A stretch of DNA of 64,000 nt, taken from an uncultured Phycisphaerales bacterium. GTDB taxonomy: Bacteria > Planctomycetota > Phycisphaerae > WQYP01. The notes below the pieces were generated by a model. That model saw nothing but the letters and a program-made list of their open reading frames with translations, did no database searches and had not been told where the DNA came from. Position numbers and translations under genes: made by a program. Positions 34,067 through 43,064 of this stretch are shown in pieces. Every line of letters starts with the position of its first letter. The first letter of the stretch is position 1. The stretch is taken from positions 18,796 through 82,795 of the forward strand of contig CAIMWO010000061.1 of NCBI GenBank assembly GCA_903845195.1, given 5' to 3'.

Positions 34067-37000
34067 TTAGTGAAATATACTGCGAATCTTGTCCGCCGCA
34101 TCCTTGGCCTTTTGTGCATTCTCCCGGGCTTTGTCGACAGCCGATGGGTTGTTATTTGCCGGCGGTGGCGGCGGGCTATTCGGCGGCGGATTGTTTGCCG
34201 GTGGCGTGTTGTTCGCCTGCCCCTGAGGATTCTGCGCTGGCGCGTTCTGTTGCCCGTTCGCCTGTTGCTGCGGCGTCGACGGCGCGCTGGCGGATTGCCC
34301 GGCGCTGGCGGCACCCGTCGAATCCGTAAACGTGATCGCCTCACCCGCCAGAGGTTTCGGCTGAATCACACTGATGGCGACCGTCGGCGTAACGCCCGCA
34401 ACACCGGCCCCCGCCTGCGGCAGCGTCACCTTGTAGATGGCCGCGCCGTGCATACCGTACACGGCACCATGATGGAAAATGATATTGGGCATTCCACGGT
34501 GATTGGTGTAATCAAAGTTCGCACCATCAAACGCCACGAGCGTGACGGGCGGCTTCCCGCTGCCATCCGGCGCCAGTTGCTGCAATCCCTCTTTGGAAAT
34601 GCCATAGAGCATGCCGTCATCACCCGCCACAAATACCTTGCTGAACGCAAATACATCGGGGTTGTAAACCACCTGGTAATTCGAACCATCCGCATTGATC
34701 TTGTAAATGACGCCGTTCTGCGACATACCGCCGGCGGAAGTCGAACCATAGAGATTGCCCTTGTTGTCGAGAACGAGGTTGGCGTCCGGACGGCTGCCAT
34801 CCGTCGGTAGATTGGCAAACTTGTGCACCAGTGTCGGCGTATCCTTGAGGTTTTTGAACTTCACGATGGACGCTTTATTCTGGAGCATGCCGATGGCAAA
34901 GAAAGTTCCATCCTTGCCGGCGACGACCTGGCTGTACATGAGCAGCGGTTTGCCGAACTGGCTGTTGACGAAGCTCGCGTACTTGCTGCCATCGGAGGCC
35001 ATGGTGACCACATTGGTCTTCTCCAAAATGGAACCACCGCCGAAGCCAATGACTGTGCCATCTGGGGCAGAGCCCGCCAGCATGTTGACATGATCCTTTC
35101 GGTCCACGTCAAGGAGGGCGAACTGCTGCGCCTTGAGATCGTAGCGGAAGACCTTTTCGGCTGTGCCGAAGAGGCTGCCGTCGGGCAGAAGCAGCAGCGA
35201 TGTGGGGCTTTGGCCGTCATCGTCGCCGCCATAGAAATCGTGCAGGACCACAAAGCCGCTGCCGTCGGTCTTGACCTTAAAGACCGTGCCGTGCTTGAAC
35301 TTCCCGTCGGCATCGCTGACGCCATAAATGGTTTCGTCTGGCGCAAGCACGAAGCTCATGGCCTCGGCCTGATCCTGGAAAATGTTCGGCCTCACAAAGT
35401 TGTGCAAATCACGCGGGCCCGGCTTCTCAGCCTCATGGGCCGCCAGCGAAGGCAAACCCTTGAACGCCACGGCCGGGTACGAGCAGCGATACAGCTGGCC
35501 GGCGACGACGGGGAGGAAATGCAGCGATCCGTCGGGCGCGAAACGCACCTGGTGGTATACATCATTCGCACTAAAGCCCTGGCCGGAATATGCGCCGTCG
35601 ATCAGCACATCCTGGAACGCCGGACCCTCTACGCCATCGATTACGGTGTACGTATCAATATCATTGCCGTTGAGTTTTTGGGCGACGTACGCGACATGCA
35701 GGCCGTCGGGACTCAGCGCCAGATCCTTGATCCCCCAATATCCCGGCCCCTCCGTGCCATCGTAGATGGCATGGGTCAGCGACTTGCCGTTTTCGCCGAC
35801 GTACGCGCCGATGAACGCTACATGCTTGCCATCATCGCTGATCGCAACATTTCGAATATCCGGGTAAGCGACCGCCGAAGGGGCATGATCGTCAATCGCA
35901 ATCTTCTGTTTCAACTCCGACGTGCCGTAGTCGGTCGTAAACACTTTCACGATGTGCTGATGATTGGGACTGTACGCGATGGCACTGGGAACATCGGCCG
36001 CAGCAATCGTATCGCCCTTCACTTCAAACGTAACCGGCATGCCGCTATAGGAAGTGCTCGTCCGCAACATGAGCTGCCCGGTACCCGGCTGAAACGACAG
36101 CGTGCCGGGTGCAATGCCCTTGAGCGTGATCATTTTGCCGTCCGCAAGAATGGCAAATTTCTGCTCGCCCGTGCTCACGCAGCAGGCCCAGTGCCCGCCC
36201 TCGGGACTGAAGGCGGGGACATACGTCCCGCTGAACGGCCCGTATTCCTGGCCGTTAACGACGATGAAACCGCCCTGCGCGCTGACGGCAATATACAACA
36301 TGGTCTTGCTATCCGGCGAGAATAGCAGAGTGTCGCAACCTCTGTATTGCTGGCTCGGCTTACCGTTATCGACGATCACTGTGTTGGTCTTGAAGCCTTG
36401 TGCGACGTAAGCCAGGTGCCGGCCGTCGTGACTGACGCTCAAGTGCGTGATCTGAACATCGTAGGGGGCGTCTTCCTTGCCATTGTCGATCACGACGTGA
36501 ACGTTGTAAGGGGGATTGCTGTGATCCGGTGTCGGCGTCGGTCGAATCTGCTTCGTGGCGATACAGGCGCTTCGGCTGCCGTCGTCACTGATGACCAGTT
36601 CCTGCACACTGTCGTATGCCGGCCCCTCCTGCCCGTCCACCACCGCCCGCGTCAAGCTAAGCTGATCGATGCCGGCCAGATACGCCAGATGCTTGCTATC
36701 CTGGCTGAAGATCGGCCGATCAATCTTGGCGAAATGCTTCTGCTCCACGCCATCGAGCACGACGCACATATTCTGCGCCGTCTTCTTTCCTGCCTGAACC
36801 TCGAGTGGCGTTAATCCACTATTAGGCGTCCAGCCGACGTACGCCACGTGGTTTCCGTCCGGACTGAACATAGCCGGACCGCAACCCTGATAGGTTTTTC
36901 CCGCCTTGCCGTCATCGACGACAAAAAACTCCGTTCCCTTCGTTCCGTTCGTCTTCCCCGCCAGATATGCAAAGTGGTGACCCACCGGCGCAAAGCTCAA

Positions 37001-37549
37001 CCAGCTCACTTGGTCATACGCCGGGCTCATCGTGCCATCGACGACGACGGCATGCTTGTTGTTGTCGAGATCAACGATGTACGCCACACGCTTCTGGTCG
37101 GCGCTGAACTGCGGCGAGCCATTCGTGCTGCCACCCCACTGCGGCTGCGTCAGTGTTTGCGTGATGGGAATTCCGTTCACCACCGGCCCGGGCTGGCCAT
37201 CCACATACGCCTGTACCCGGCTGCCGTTGGCCACCGCCAGAAATGTGCGGCCACCACCATTGGTGATGACCGGCACCGGTTGATAGTGTCCGCCGCCCGT
37301 TGCGCTGATCGCCCCCAGCGGAATCGCGTTGAGCGTGAGCGCCCCCGGGCCCGCCGCAGCGGAGTTCTGCAAAAGCGCCGCGGTGGCCTTCTGCGCAGGC
37401 GAAGACGGAACGCTCTGGGAATTCGCCGCTGCACCATTCGCCGCCGCGCGCTGGGCAGCACCATTTCCCGAACTTCCTGAAAAACCATTGGAAGAATAAG
37501 CCAGCAAAAATAGCACAAACACGACCGAACGCCCGACAGCGGTCTTCAT
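34067..37549 (-). CDS. Exported PD40/GloVer repeat protein
   Basis: 1160 residues. GAGGAG lies 5 nt before the ATG. The signal segment is VVFVLFLLAYSSNGFSG. Residues 70-690 are TolB/PD40-like propeller repeats with the recurring pattern FSPDGNHVAYVG and VDGVEGPAF. Residues 700-1060 are GloVer tandem repeats (SLLLLPDGSLFGTA, NLVLDNKGNLYGSTSAGG). The tail is Gln/Asn/Pro-rich with a final Lys/Ala helix. It probably sits in the periplasm or at the surface as a binding or scaffold protein. The region does not share the strong + strand C excess of its neighbours, hinting at different ancestry. Confidence 0.8.
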   Translation of the reverse strand: MKTAVGRSVVFVLFLLAYSSNGFSGSSGNGAAQRAAANGAAANSQSVPSSPAQKATAALLQNSAAAGPGALTLNAIPLGAISATGGGHYQPVPVITNGGGRTFLAVANGSRVQAYVDGQPGPVVNGIPITQTLTQPQWGGSTNGSPQFSADQKRVAYIVDLDNNKHAVVVDGTMSPAYDQVSWLSFAPVGHHFAYLAGKTNGTKGTEFFVVDDGKAGKTYQGCGPAMFSPDGNHVAYVGWTPNSGLTPLEVQAGKKTAQNMCVVLDGVEQKHFAKIDRPIFSQDSKHLAYLAGIDQLSLTRAVVDGQEGPAYDSVQELVISDDGSRSACIATKQIRPTPTPDHSNPPYNVHVVIDNGKEDAPYDVQITHLSVSHDGRHLAYVAQGFKTNTVIVDNGKPSQQYRGCDTLLFSPDSKTMLYIAVSAQGGFIVVNGQEYGPFSGTYVPAFSPEGGHWACCVSTGEQKFAILADGKMITLKGIAPGTLSFQPGTGQLMLRTSTSYSGMPVTFEVKGDTIAAADVPSAIAYSPNHQHIVKVFTTDYGTSELKQKIAIDDHAPSAVAYPDIRNVAISDDGKHVAFIGAYVGENGKSLTHAIYDGTEGPGYWGIKDLALSPDGLHVAYVAQKLNGNDIDTYTVIDGVEGPAFQDVLIDGAYSGQGFSANDVYHQVRFAPDGSLHFLPVVAGQLYRCSYPAVAFKGLPSLAAHEAEKPGPRDLHNFVRPNIFQDQAEAMSFVLAPDETIYGVSDADGKFKHGTVFKVKTDGSGFVVLHDFYGGDDDGQSPTSLLLLPDGSLFGTAEKVFRYDLKAQQFALLDVDRKDHVNMLAGSAPDGTVIGFGGGSILEKTNVVTMASDGSKYASFVNSQFGKPLLMYSQVVAGKDGTFFAIGMLQNKASIVKFKNLKDTPTLVHKFANLPTDGSRPDANLVLDNKGNLYGSTSAGGMSQNGVIYKINADGSNYQVVYNPDVFAFSKVFVAGDDGMLYGISKEGLQQLAPDGSGKPPVTLVAFDGANFDYTNHRGMPNIIFHHGAVYGMHGAAIYKVTLPQAGAGVAGVTPTVAISVIQPKPLAGEAITFTDSTGAASAGQSASAPSTPQQQANGQQNAPAQNPQGQANNTPPANNPPPNSPPPPPANNNPSAVDKARENAQKAKDAADKIRSIFH

Positions 37550-37620
37550 GCTCACTCCTCTTATCTATCACTGACCCACTTTTTTTGATCTTAGAAGGTG
37601 ACCACATGTTTATGATTGAA

Positions 37621-37650
37621 ACTCTAGTCCTTGCGCATTCCTTGTGTCAA
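37621..37650 (-). promoter_or_regulatory. Sigma-70-like promoter of the PD40/GloVer gene
   Basis: On the - strand TTGACA (37645-37650) is separated by 18 bases from TAGAGT (37621-37626). The predicted transcript start lies about 65 bases before the ATG. Confidence 0.5.
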
Positions 37651-37655
37651 TTTAT

Positions 37656-37676
37656 GGAATATCGGAACGGAATATC
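37656..37676. repeat. Two direct GGAATATC repeats just upstream of the -35 box
   Basis: GGAATATC at 37656-37663 and again at 37669-37676 have a 13-base period and begin six bases upstream of the TTGACA box. The position suits an activator binding site; no regulator is identified. Confidence 0.4.
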
Positions 37677-37806
37677 TGAATCTGATGTCCCGTGATTGGC
37701 AGTAACGTCGCAGAGCACTCCGGCTCATCTTCAAACAAAAAAAAAGGACTCCGCCGTTGCCGGCGCGAGCCCCGTGTGGAGGTTCCAACCTGTTGTCTGT
37801 TTGCGG

Positions 37807-39783
37807 CTACCTGCTCTTCATCGTCTTTTCCAATTCCTGCAACTTCGCCCCGGCCGAAGCCGAAATCCCCAGATTCTTGTCGTACTCCATGTTCATCTTG
37901 TACGTTAACGAAAAGGCTTCGCTCCCGTTCTTCTCCGGCGGTGCTGTCACATCCCACCGCAACAATCCCTTCTTGCGTTCCGTCTGCAGGTATTCCTTGT
38001 CGATGCTCAACTTCACCGTCTCATCATCCACAAACGTCACCCGCACCTCGTTATCCTTCGACGTCGGCAACCGATCCATGATCCGCACATTCGCCGGCAC
38101 CGTCCCGAAATTCTCCACCGCAATCTTGTAGGTGTAATTGACCACCTTGTTTCCCTGTTGCGGCTCTTCCTTCTTTTCGATCCGTTCCCGTGTCGCCCGC
38201 AACGACGAATCGATTCCGAATCCCACCGTCACATTCTGCCCGATCGCCACCGTGGTGATTTCCCCGTTGCCGACAAACTGCCCGCCCACGTAACTCGCCA
38301 CCGGCCCCGCCAGCAGCACCGTCTTGCTGTCGTTCGTGAGCGTCGCTTCGTCATACACGTAATTCGTCAGCACCGGAATCGCTACCTTATAGAATGCGCT
38401 CTTCATGCCCATCGAATCGATCTGGATCAACTGCGTGTCCGAACGGCTCGGCAAACTCGTCCGCGATTTCATCGAATACGTCACCACGATCCCCTCATGC
38501 CCGTTCACGCGCCGCTCCTCTTCATCCTTGCGCGAGTCCTTGGCCAGCAGTTCCAGCACCTGCAACTGGTCCGCCACCTTGTTCAACTCCAAATCATTGT
38601 CCCGATTCCAGTTGGAGTTGCTCTGAACGGTGATATTTCCTCCCGAAATTGTGGTTGATCCGGAATAGACGTTGTTGCCGGTGTTTCCCACCGGTTGATT
38701 GGCGTTCGCCCAGGCCCCTTGCGCACCGAACTGGCCCCGCGAAGATTCCGCCTGCTTACGCTGCTCATACAATTCCTGCTTGGCCGCCTTGTAATCCAGC
38801 CGGCCGCTCACCATTTCCCCGGCCATCACATCCGCCGAACCCCGGCTCGCCAGCGCAATCTGCAGCGGATTCAACTGCGGTGCCGCCGCCACCAGCGTCG
38901 GCGTCGCCGTCGATAGCGTCATCGCCACATCATTCCAATCCTCACCGCTCATCTGCACGATCGACGCCTGGTACTCCACCACTGCGCTCTTCCGCGCTGC
39001 ATCCGCGCGAATGTTGTAACTCGGACTCCACCCTGCCGCGTCCACCAGGTACCGCACCCGCAACTTCCCGCCCGCCTTCTCCTGGCTCGTGAACACCACC
39101 GCCTGCCGCACCGTTCGGCTCGACTTTCCCGTGATCTCCCCGCGCTGCCGCTCGATTACACTCATTTGTTCCCGCAGATCCCGCTGCTCCTGCTGCAACT
39201 TCAACTCCGCATCCGCAATCTTCGCACGCGTTTCAAATTGATAATTCGTCAGCGTCTTGAGTTGCTCGGCATTCAGCACCCCCTTGGTCATCTCGGTACT
39301 CGCCGTCGGCGCTGTGAAATTCTCCAGCTTCTCCAGGTAATTCCGCTGCTCCCCCAGCACCTGCAATTGCTTCGCATTCGCCGCGATCTTGTCCCCGTAT
39401 TTCCGAATCTCCGCATCCAACTTCCGCACTTCCTCCCGCACATCATCCCCCACCGCCTGCTCCCGGTACCGCACGCTCCGCACCTCCACACCCGTCCCGT
39501 CGATCCCCTCTGCAAACAAACTCCCCGGCAAAATCCGCTCCGGCAAATCCGAAACCACCAGCTCCCCCAACCCCGCCGCGCCCGGCACATCCACCACCCG
39601 CGTCACCAGCGCCTGCCCCCGATACACCGTCACCGAATCCAGTTTCCATTTCACCACCACCTCCCCCGTCTTGCCCGTCTCCACCACCGGCGCAGCCGTC
39701 ACGCGTCCCCCCATCAATCCCACGATCCCCGTCGTCCCCACCACCGCCGCCATCAACAACGCCGCAATCGTCACTCGTTTCAT
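37807..39783 (-). CDS. MuiA-like DUF4139/DUF4140 exported protein
   Basis: 658 residues. GGAGG lies 5 nt before the ATG at 39783; an upstream in-frame start exists without this. Signal: VTIAALLMAAVVGTTGIVGLMGG. DUF4140 (VTVYRGQALVTRVVDV) is followed by a long coiled coil near 110-210, then DUF4139 with VRYLVDAAGWSPSYNIRAD, SGEDWNDVAMTLSTATP and FTLSY-type beta strands; the end shows NYTYKIAVENFGTVPANVRI. A Gln/Asn/Gly-rich loop lies near 370-400. Members have been linked to mucoidy control, but the biochemical role is unknown. Envelope location is inferred from the signal. Confidence 0.85.
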   Translation of the reverse strand: MKRVTIAALLMAAVVGTTGIVGLMGGRVTAAPVVETGKTGEVVVKWKLDSVTVYRGQALVTRVVDVPGAAGLGELVVSDLPERILPGSLFAEGIDGTGVEVRSVRYREQAVGDDVREEVRKLDAEIRKYGDKIAANAKQLQVLGEQRNYLEKLENFTAPTASTEMTKGVLNAEQLKTLTNYQFETRAKIADAELKLQQEQRDLREQMSVIERQRGEITGKSSRTVRQAVVFTSQEKAGGKLRVRYLVDAAGWSPSYNIRADAARKSAVVEYQASIVQMSGEDWNDVAMTLSTATPTLVAAAPQLNPLQIALASRGSADVMAGEMVSGRLDYKAAKQELYEQRKQAESSRGQFGAQGAWANANQPVGNTGNNVYSGSTTISGGNITVQSNSNWNRDNDLELNKVADQLQVLELLAKDSRKDEEERRVNGHEGIVVTYSMKSRTSLPSRSDTQLIQIDSMGMKSAFYKVAIPVLTNYVYDEATLTNDSKTVLLAGPVASYVGGQFVGNGEITTVAIGQNVTVGFGIDSSLRATRERIEKKEEPQQGNKVVNYTYKIAVENFGTVPANVRIMDRLPTSKDNEVRVTFVDDETVKLSIDKEYLQTERKKGLLRWDVTAPPEKNGSEAFSLTYKMNMEYDKNLGISASAGAKLQELEKTMKSR

Positions 39784-39902
39784 GGAAACCTCCAAGCAAG
39801 ACATGTGTGCAAAGAACGCCGGTATGATACTTCGACGCACCATCCGCCACCCGGTTCCTCCACATTTTTTAATTGATTCCCCGGCGGCCTCGGGAAGAAA
39901 CC

Positions 39903-39934
39903 CTTGGTGCCTTGGAGCCTTAGTGGTAAAACAT
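39903..39934. repeat. CTTGGTGCCTTGGAGCC-type repeat
   Basis: Units of the CTTGGTG/CCTTAGTGGTAAAAC type resemble 41768-41803. It lies between the divergent MuiA-like and MBL-fold genes, so it is not a 3' flank here. Confidence 0.5.
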
Positions 39935-39958
39935 ACCCGTTATCCAAGTGAGCACCTC

Positions 39959-40879
39959 ATGAATCCCGCCATCACTTTCGAAGACCTCATCGCCCTTGAA
40001 CCCCTCATCCTCGCGAACCCGGCCGAAAACGATCCGCGCCTCCGCGCCGCCCAATGCACGCTCGAAAACGCCGCCGCCGGCATCACCGGCCCCGACTACA
40101 AAACCTACTACAACGCCTGGCTCAACGCCCCCGCCACCGCCGACGCCCTCGAATCCGCCCACCCCGTCCTCCAATTCCTCCGCCGCTCCGCACAGCGCAT
40201 CATCCACGAAGTCCGCACCACCCCGCCGCCCTCCACCGGCATCCTCCTCTGGCATGTCTACAACATGGGCTTCGTCGGCAAAACCGCCTCCACCACCTTC
40301 GGCATCGATCTCCACCTCCGCGACGCCGCACTCCTCGCCCCCCTCCTCGACGCCCTCTTCATCTCCCACCACCACATGGACCACAACACCCCCGGCCTCG
40401 CCGATGAAATGCTCCGCCAACGCAAACCCGTCATCTCCAACTTCGCCCCCAACTCCTCCCTCATCACCGAACCCGCCACCCTCGACATCCGCGATCTCCA
40501 CGTCTCCATCGACCTCGGCGATCACTTCTTCTACAAGCCCGACCACCAGAACGATATGTTCATGTTCCGCATTCAATCCCCCGATGGCACGCTCCTCTAC
40601 CATACGGGCGACAACTCCAACGCCAAGAAACTCCTCCCCACCACCCCGCCGCCCGACGCCTTCGTCTTCCACGTCAACGTCGGCCGCGACGCCCCCACCG
40701 CCTTCGCCCGCCTCCAGCCCAAACTCGCCGTCGCCACCCACCTCCTCGAACTCGGCCACGATGTCGGCAACTACCGCTGGCCCTTCTGCATCGCCCAGCA
40801 ACATTTCGTCCAAGCCCCCCACCAACCCTTCTGGATCCCCCTCTGGGGCCAACGCCGCCACCTCATCCGCACCATATAG
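39959..40879 (+). CDS. MBL-fold metallohydrolase
   Basis: 306 residues. The ATG at 39959 starts the conserved-looking reading (MNPAITFEDLIAL); the frame stays open upstream only antisense to the MuiA-like gene. Metal motif: LFISHHHMDHNTP (HxHxDH), then LYHTGDNSN with the bridging Asp, and ATHLLELGHD with a late His. An N-terminal helical extension of about 100 residues precedes the MBL core. The substrate is unknown. Codon third positions are very C-rich, like the + strand genes at 47.6-53.6 kb. Confidence 0.85.
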   Translation: MNPAITFEDLIALEPLILANPAENDPRLRAAQCTLENAAAGITGPDYKTYYNAWLNAPATADALESAHPVLQFLRRSAQRIIHEVRTTPPPSTGILLWHVYNMGFVGKTASTTFGIDLHLRDAALLAPLLDALFISHHHMDHNTPGLADEMLRQRKPVISNFAPNSSLITEPATLDIRDLHVSIDLGDHFFYKPDHQNDMFMFRIQSPDGTLLYHTGDNSNAKKLLPTTPPPDAFVFHVNVGRDAPTAFARLQPKLAVATHLLELGHDVGNYRWPFCIAQQHFVQAPHQPFWIPLWGQRRHLIRTI

Positions 40880-41026
40880 TGCATGAGTACCAGTGCGTAT
40901 CTGTGCCCTCTATGGACACGCACCGCCCTGCCTGTCGCATCATTGCTGCAAATAAAATTCCCAAATTTTGCTCGCCCTCTTCCGAGGGCGTGATAAGATC
41001 GTCACCCATGAACTGGAGAAACCTCT

Positions 41027-41722
41027 ATGGAAACTTGCGCCAACTGCGATCGAACGATCGGTAAACTCGAGACACCATTTCTCTGGCAAGATGAAATCGT
41101 TTGCCAAGATTGTCATGCCCGATTGCAGCGGCAATCGTCCTCGGCTCGCCCTACCTCACACGCCAGCCTCTCAACCGATGAGATTGAATCGGTCATTTCT
41201 GGCCCCCCTTCGATTCCGCCCGAGGATATCAACGAAGATTCATCCCCGACCTTGGTCTGTCCCACTTGCGGCAGCACTGATGTGAAGCGGGCTGCCTTGG
41301 TTCATGATGCAGGAACATCCCAGTCGATAGGAGGGGTAATGGGGGATATTTCTGCCATCGGCGTGAGCGTGAGTCAATCTGGATTGGCGCGCCGCTACGC
41401 TCCTCCGCGCCGACCCTTAACTATTTGGGCGCTTCTATTTGGAGCCTTGGCCGTCGGCTGTCTCGTCGCTTCTCTCATTGACTTCGGGCAAATTTCCACG
41501 GCATACGAAACGGTCAACAACTCCAGTTCTGGCCGTCATTCAAAGGCAGAATACCGTAACGAAGCCATTCTTTATCTGGTGCTCGTCGTGCCGTTCGTGC
41601 TACTAGCGTGGTACTTTGCTCGCGTTAATCGAGAAAAGTTGCAGCAGCATTCGGTGCAAATTAAGAATTGGTCAAAATCGTGGGTCTGCATGAAATGCGG
41701 TGCAACCTTCTATCCCCGCTGA
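41027..41722 (+). CDS. Membrane protein with three zinc-ribbon motifs
   Basis: 231 residues. GGAGA lies 7 nt before the ATG. CANC...CQDC at 4-29 is a zinc-ribbon-like pair, CPTCGS near 77 a second half, and CMKCGATF at the end a third CxxC. Two membrane helices lie near 133-150 (WALLFGALAVGCLVASLI) and 180-198 (LYLVLVVPFVLLAWYFA). It is less GC-rich and less C-biased than its neighbours. The function is unknown. Confidence 0.75.
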   Translation: METCANCDRTIGKLETPFLWQDEIVCQDCHARLQRQSSSARPTSHASLSTDEIESVISGPPSIPPEDINEDSSPTLVCPTCGSTDVKRAALVHDAGTSQSIGGVMGDISAIGVSVSQSGLARRYAPPRRPLTIWALLFGALAVGCLVASLIDFGQISTAYETVNNSSSGRHSKAEYRNEAILYLVLVVPFVLLAWYFARVNREKLQQHSVQIKNWSKSWVCMKCGATFYPR

Positions 41723-41767
41723 TCCCGCCTCCCGCTCCCAACGCCCCAACGCAGTAATGCCTTCGCT

Positions 41768-41803
41768 CTTCATGTCTTCGCGCCTTGGTGTCTTGGTGGT
41801 GAA
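41768..41803 (-). repeat. CTTCGCGCCTTGGTG-type repeat
   Basis: CATGTCTTCGCGCCTTGGTG continues with CTTGGTGGTGAAA. It lies 24 bases beyond the cysA stop codon on the - strand and belongs to the same loose family as 39903-39934 and part of 63240-63270. Confidence 0.6.
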
Positions 41804-41827
41804 ATCTGACCGCGCCTCCCCCCACCC

Positions 41828-42886
41828 TCAAATCTGATAATCGCTCGAAAAAATCCGCACATCCCGCGCCACCGCCCACACCTTCACCCCGCGCTCCAAC
41901 CTCAATTCCGCGTACTTTTCCCGCGGCAACTCCGCCACCAGCAACTCCTTCGTCTTCTCCACCTCCAACTCCACCTTGATCGTCGCCCCGGCCCGATGCA
42001 CCCACAGCACCGTCGCCTCCGTCCCCACACCCTCCGCGGGCGCCTCCAACGTCAGATCAATCTCGTGCGGCCGCACATATGCCGCGATATTCCCGTCCGA
42101 CACCCCGCCCGCATTCTTCACCTGCGACCCATCCGCCAGCGTCGCCTGCCCGCCCGTGATCCGTCCATGAAAAATATTCACATGCCCGAGGAACCCCAGC
42201 ACAAACGGATTCGCCGGCTTGTTATACACCTCGTCCGGCGTTCCGGTCTGCTCCACTTTCCCCTTGTTGAAAATCACAATCTCATCGGACACTTCCAGCG
42301 CCTCTTCCTGATCGTGCGTCACAAACAGACTCGTCACATGAATCTCATCATGCAGCTTCCGCAGCCACCGCCGCAATTCCTTCCGCACCTTCGCATCGAG
42401 CGCCCCGAACGGCTCATCCAGCAGCAGCACCTTCGGCTGTGCCGCCAGCGCCCGCGCCAGCGCAATCCGTTGCCGCTGCCCGCCCGACAACTGCGCCGGA
42501 TACCGCTTCCCCAGCCCATCCAACTGCACCAGCTTCAGCAGCTCATGCACGCGCGCGTTTACCTCATCCCGCGGCTTTTTCCGCACGCGCAAGGAAAACG
42601 CCACATTCTCAAAAATCGTCATGTGCCGGAACAACGCATAATGCTGAAACACGAACCCCACATTCCGATGCCGCGCACTGCGGTCCGTCGCATCCTCCCC
42701 CTCAAACAACACCTGCCCCGCATCGGCATGCTCCAACCCCGCAATGATCCGCAGCAGCGTCGTCTTGCCAGATCCCGAAGGCCCCAGCAACGCCACCAGT
42801 TTCCCGCTCGGCGCCTCCACCGTCACATCATCCAATGCCGTGAACGAGCCAAATTTCTTCGTGATGTTCCTGGCCAAAATGCTCAT
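41828..42886 (-). CDS. cysA: Sulfate/thiosulfate ABC transporter ATPase CysA
   Basis: 352 residues. GGTGG lies 5 nt before the ATG at 42886; the longer frame to 42949 runs through the operator. Walker A is [10 protein letters not shown]-loop VFQHYALF, signature LSGGQRQR, Walker [13 protein letters not shown], then [10 protein letters not shown]. The C-terminal TOBE-like part contains [13 protein letters not shown], typical of CysA. No cysT, cysW or sulfate-binding protein gene is nearby, so it works with a permease encoded elsewhere. Transcription is likely controlled at the promoter/palindrome listed separately. Confidence 0.92.
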   Translation of the reverse strand: MSILARNITKKFGSFTALDDVTVEAPSGKLVALLGPSGSGKTTLLRIIAGLEHADAGQVLFEGEDATDRSARHRNVGFVFQHYALFRHMTIFENVAFSLRVRKKPRDEVNARVHELLKLVQLDGLGKRYPAQLSGGQRQRIALARALAAQPKVLLLDEPFGALDAKVRKELRRWLRKLHDEIHVTSLFVTHDQEEALEVSDEIVIFNKGKVEQTGTPDEVYNKPANPFVLGFLGHVNIFHGRITGGQATLADGSQVKNAGGVSDGNIAAYVRPHEIDLTLEAPAEGVGTEATVLWVHRAGATIKVELEVEKTKELLVAELPREKYAELRLERGVKVWAVARDVRIFSSDYQI

Positions 42887-42940
42887 CAAGCCACCAATTA
42901 CCAAGCATTTACGTACAATTAAGACTTCAATTCCTACTAT

Positions 42941-42959
42941 TCCTACCAAAAGAGTAGGA
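42941..42959. promoter_or_regulatory. Palindromic operator at the cysA transcription start
   Basis: TCCTAC-N7-GTAGGA, with an extra direct TCCTAC copy at 42932-42937. It starts two bases downstream of the -10 box, so a bound protein would cover the transcription start. The layout suggests repression, perhaps by an Rrf2-type or other sulfur regulator; the identity is inference. Confidence 0.55.
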
Positions 42960-42960
42960 C

Positions 42961-42989
42961 ATTATAAAACACGAAAACAATCAGGTCAA
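42961..42989 (-). promoter_or_regulatory. Strong sigma-70 promoter of cysA
   Basis: On the - strand TTGACC (42984-42989), 17 bases, then a perfect TATAAT (42961-42966). It lies about 75 bases before the cysA ATG. Confidence 0.75.
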
Positions 42990-43064
42990 GCAAGACGTCC
43001 CGAGCCCGCATTTTCCAGCGCCTGCTTGGTGTCTCGCCGCCCGGTGGTGAGCCCAATTCGCCTA

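Noticed and set aside
39389..39958. 190-codon upstream extension of the MBL-fold gene
   Set aside because: Antisense to the MuiA-like gene; homology-like text begins at ATG 39959.
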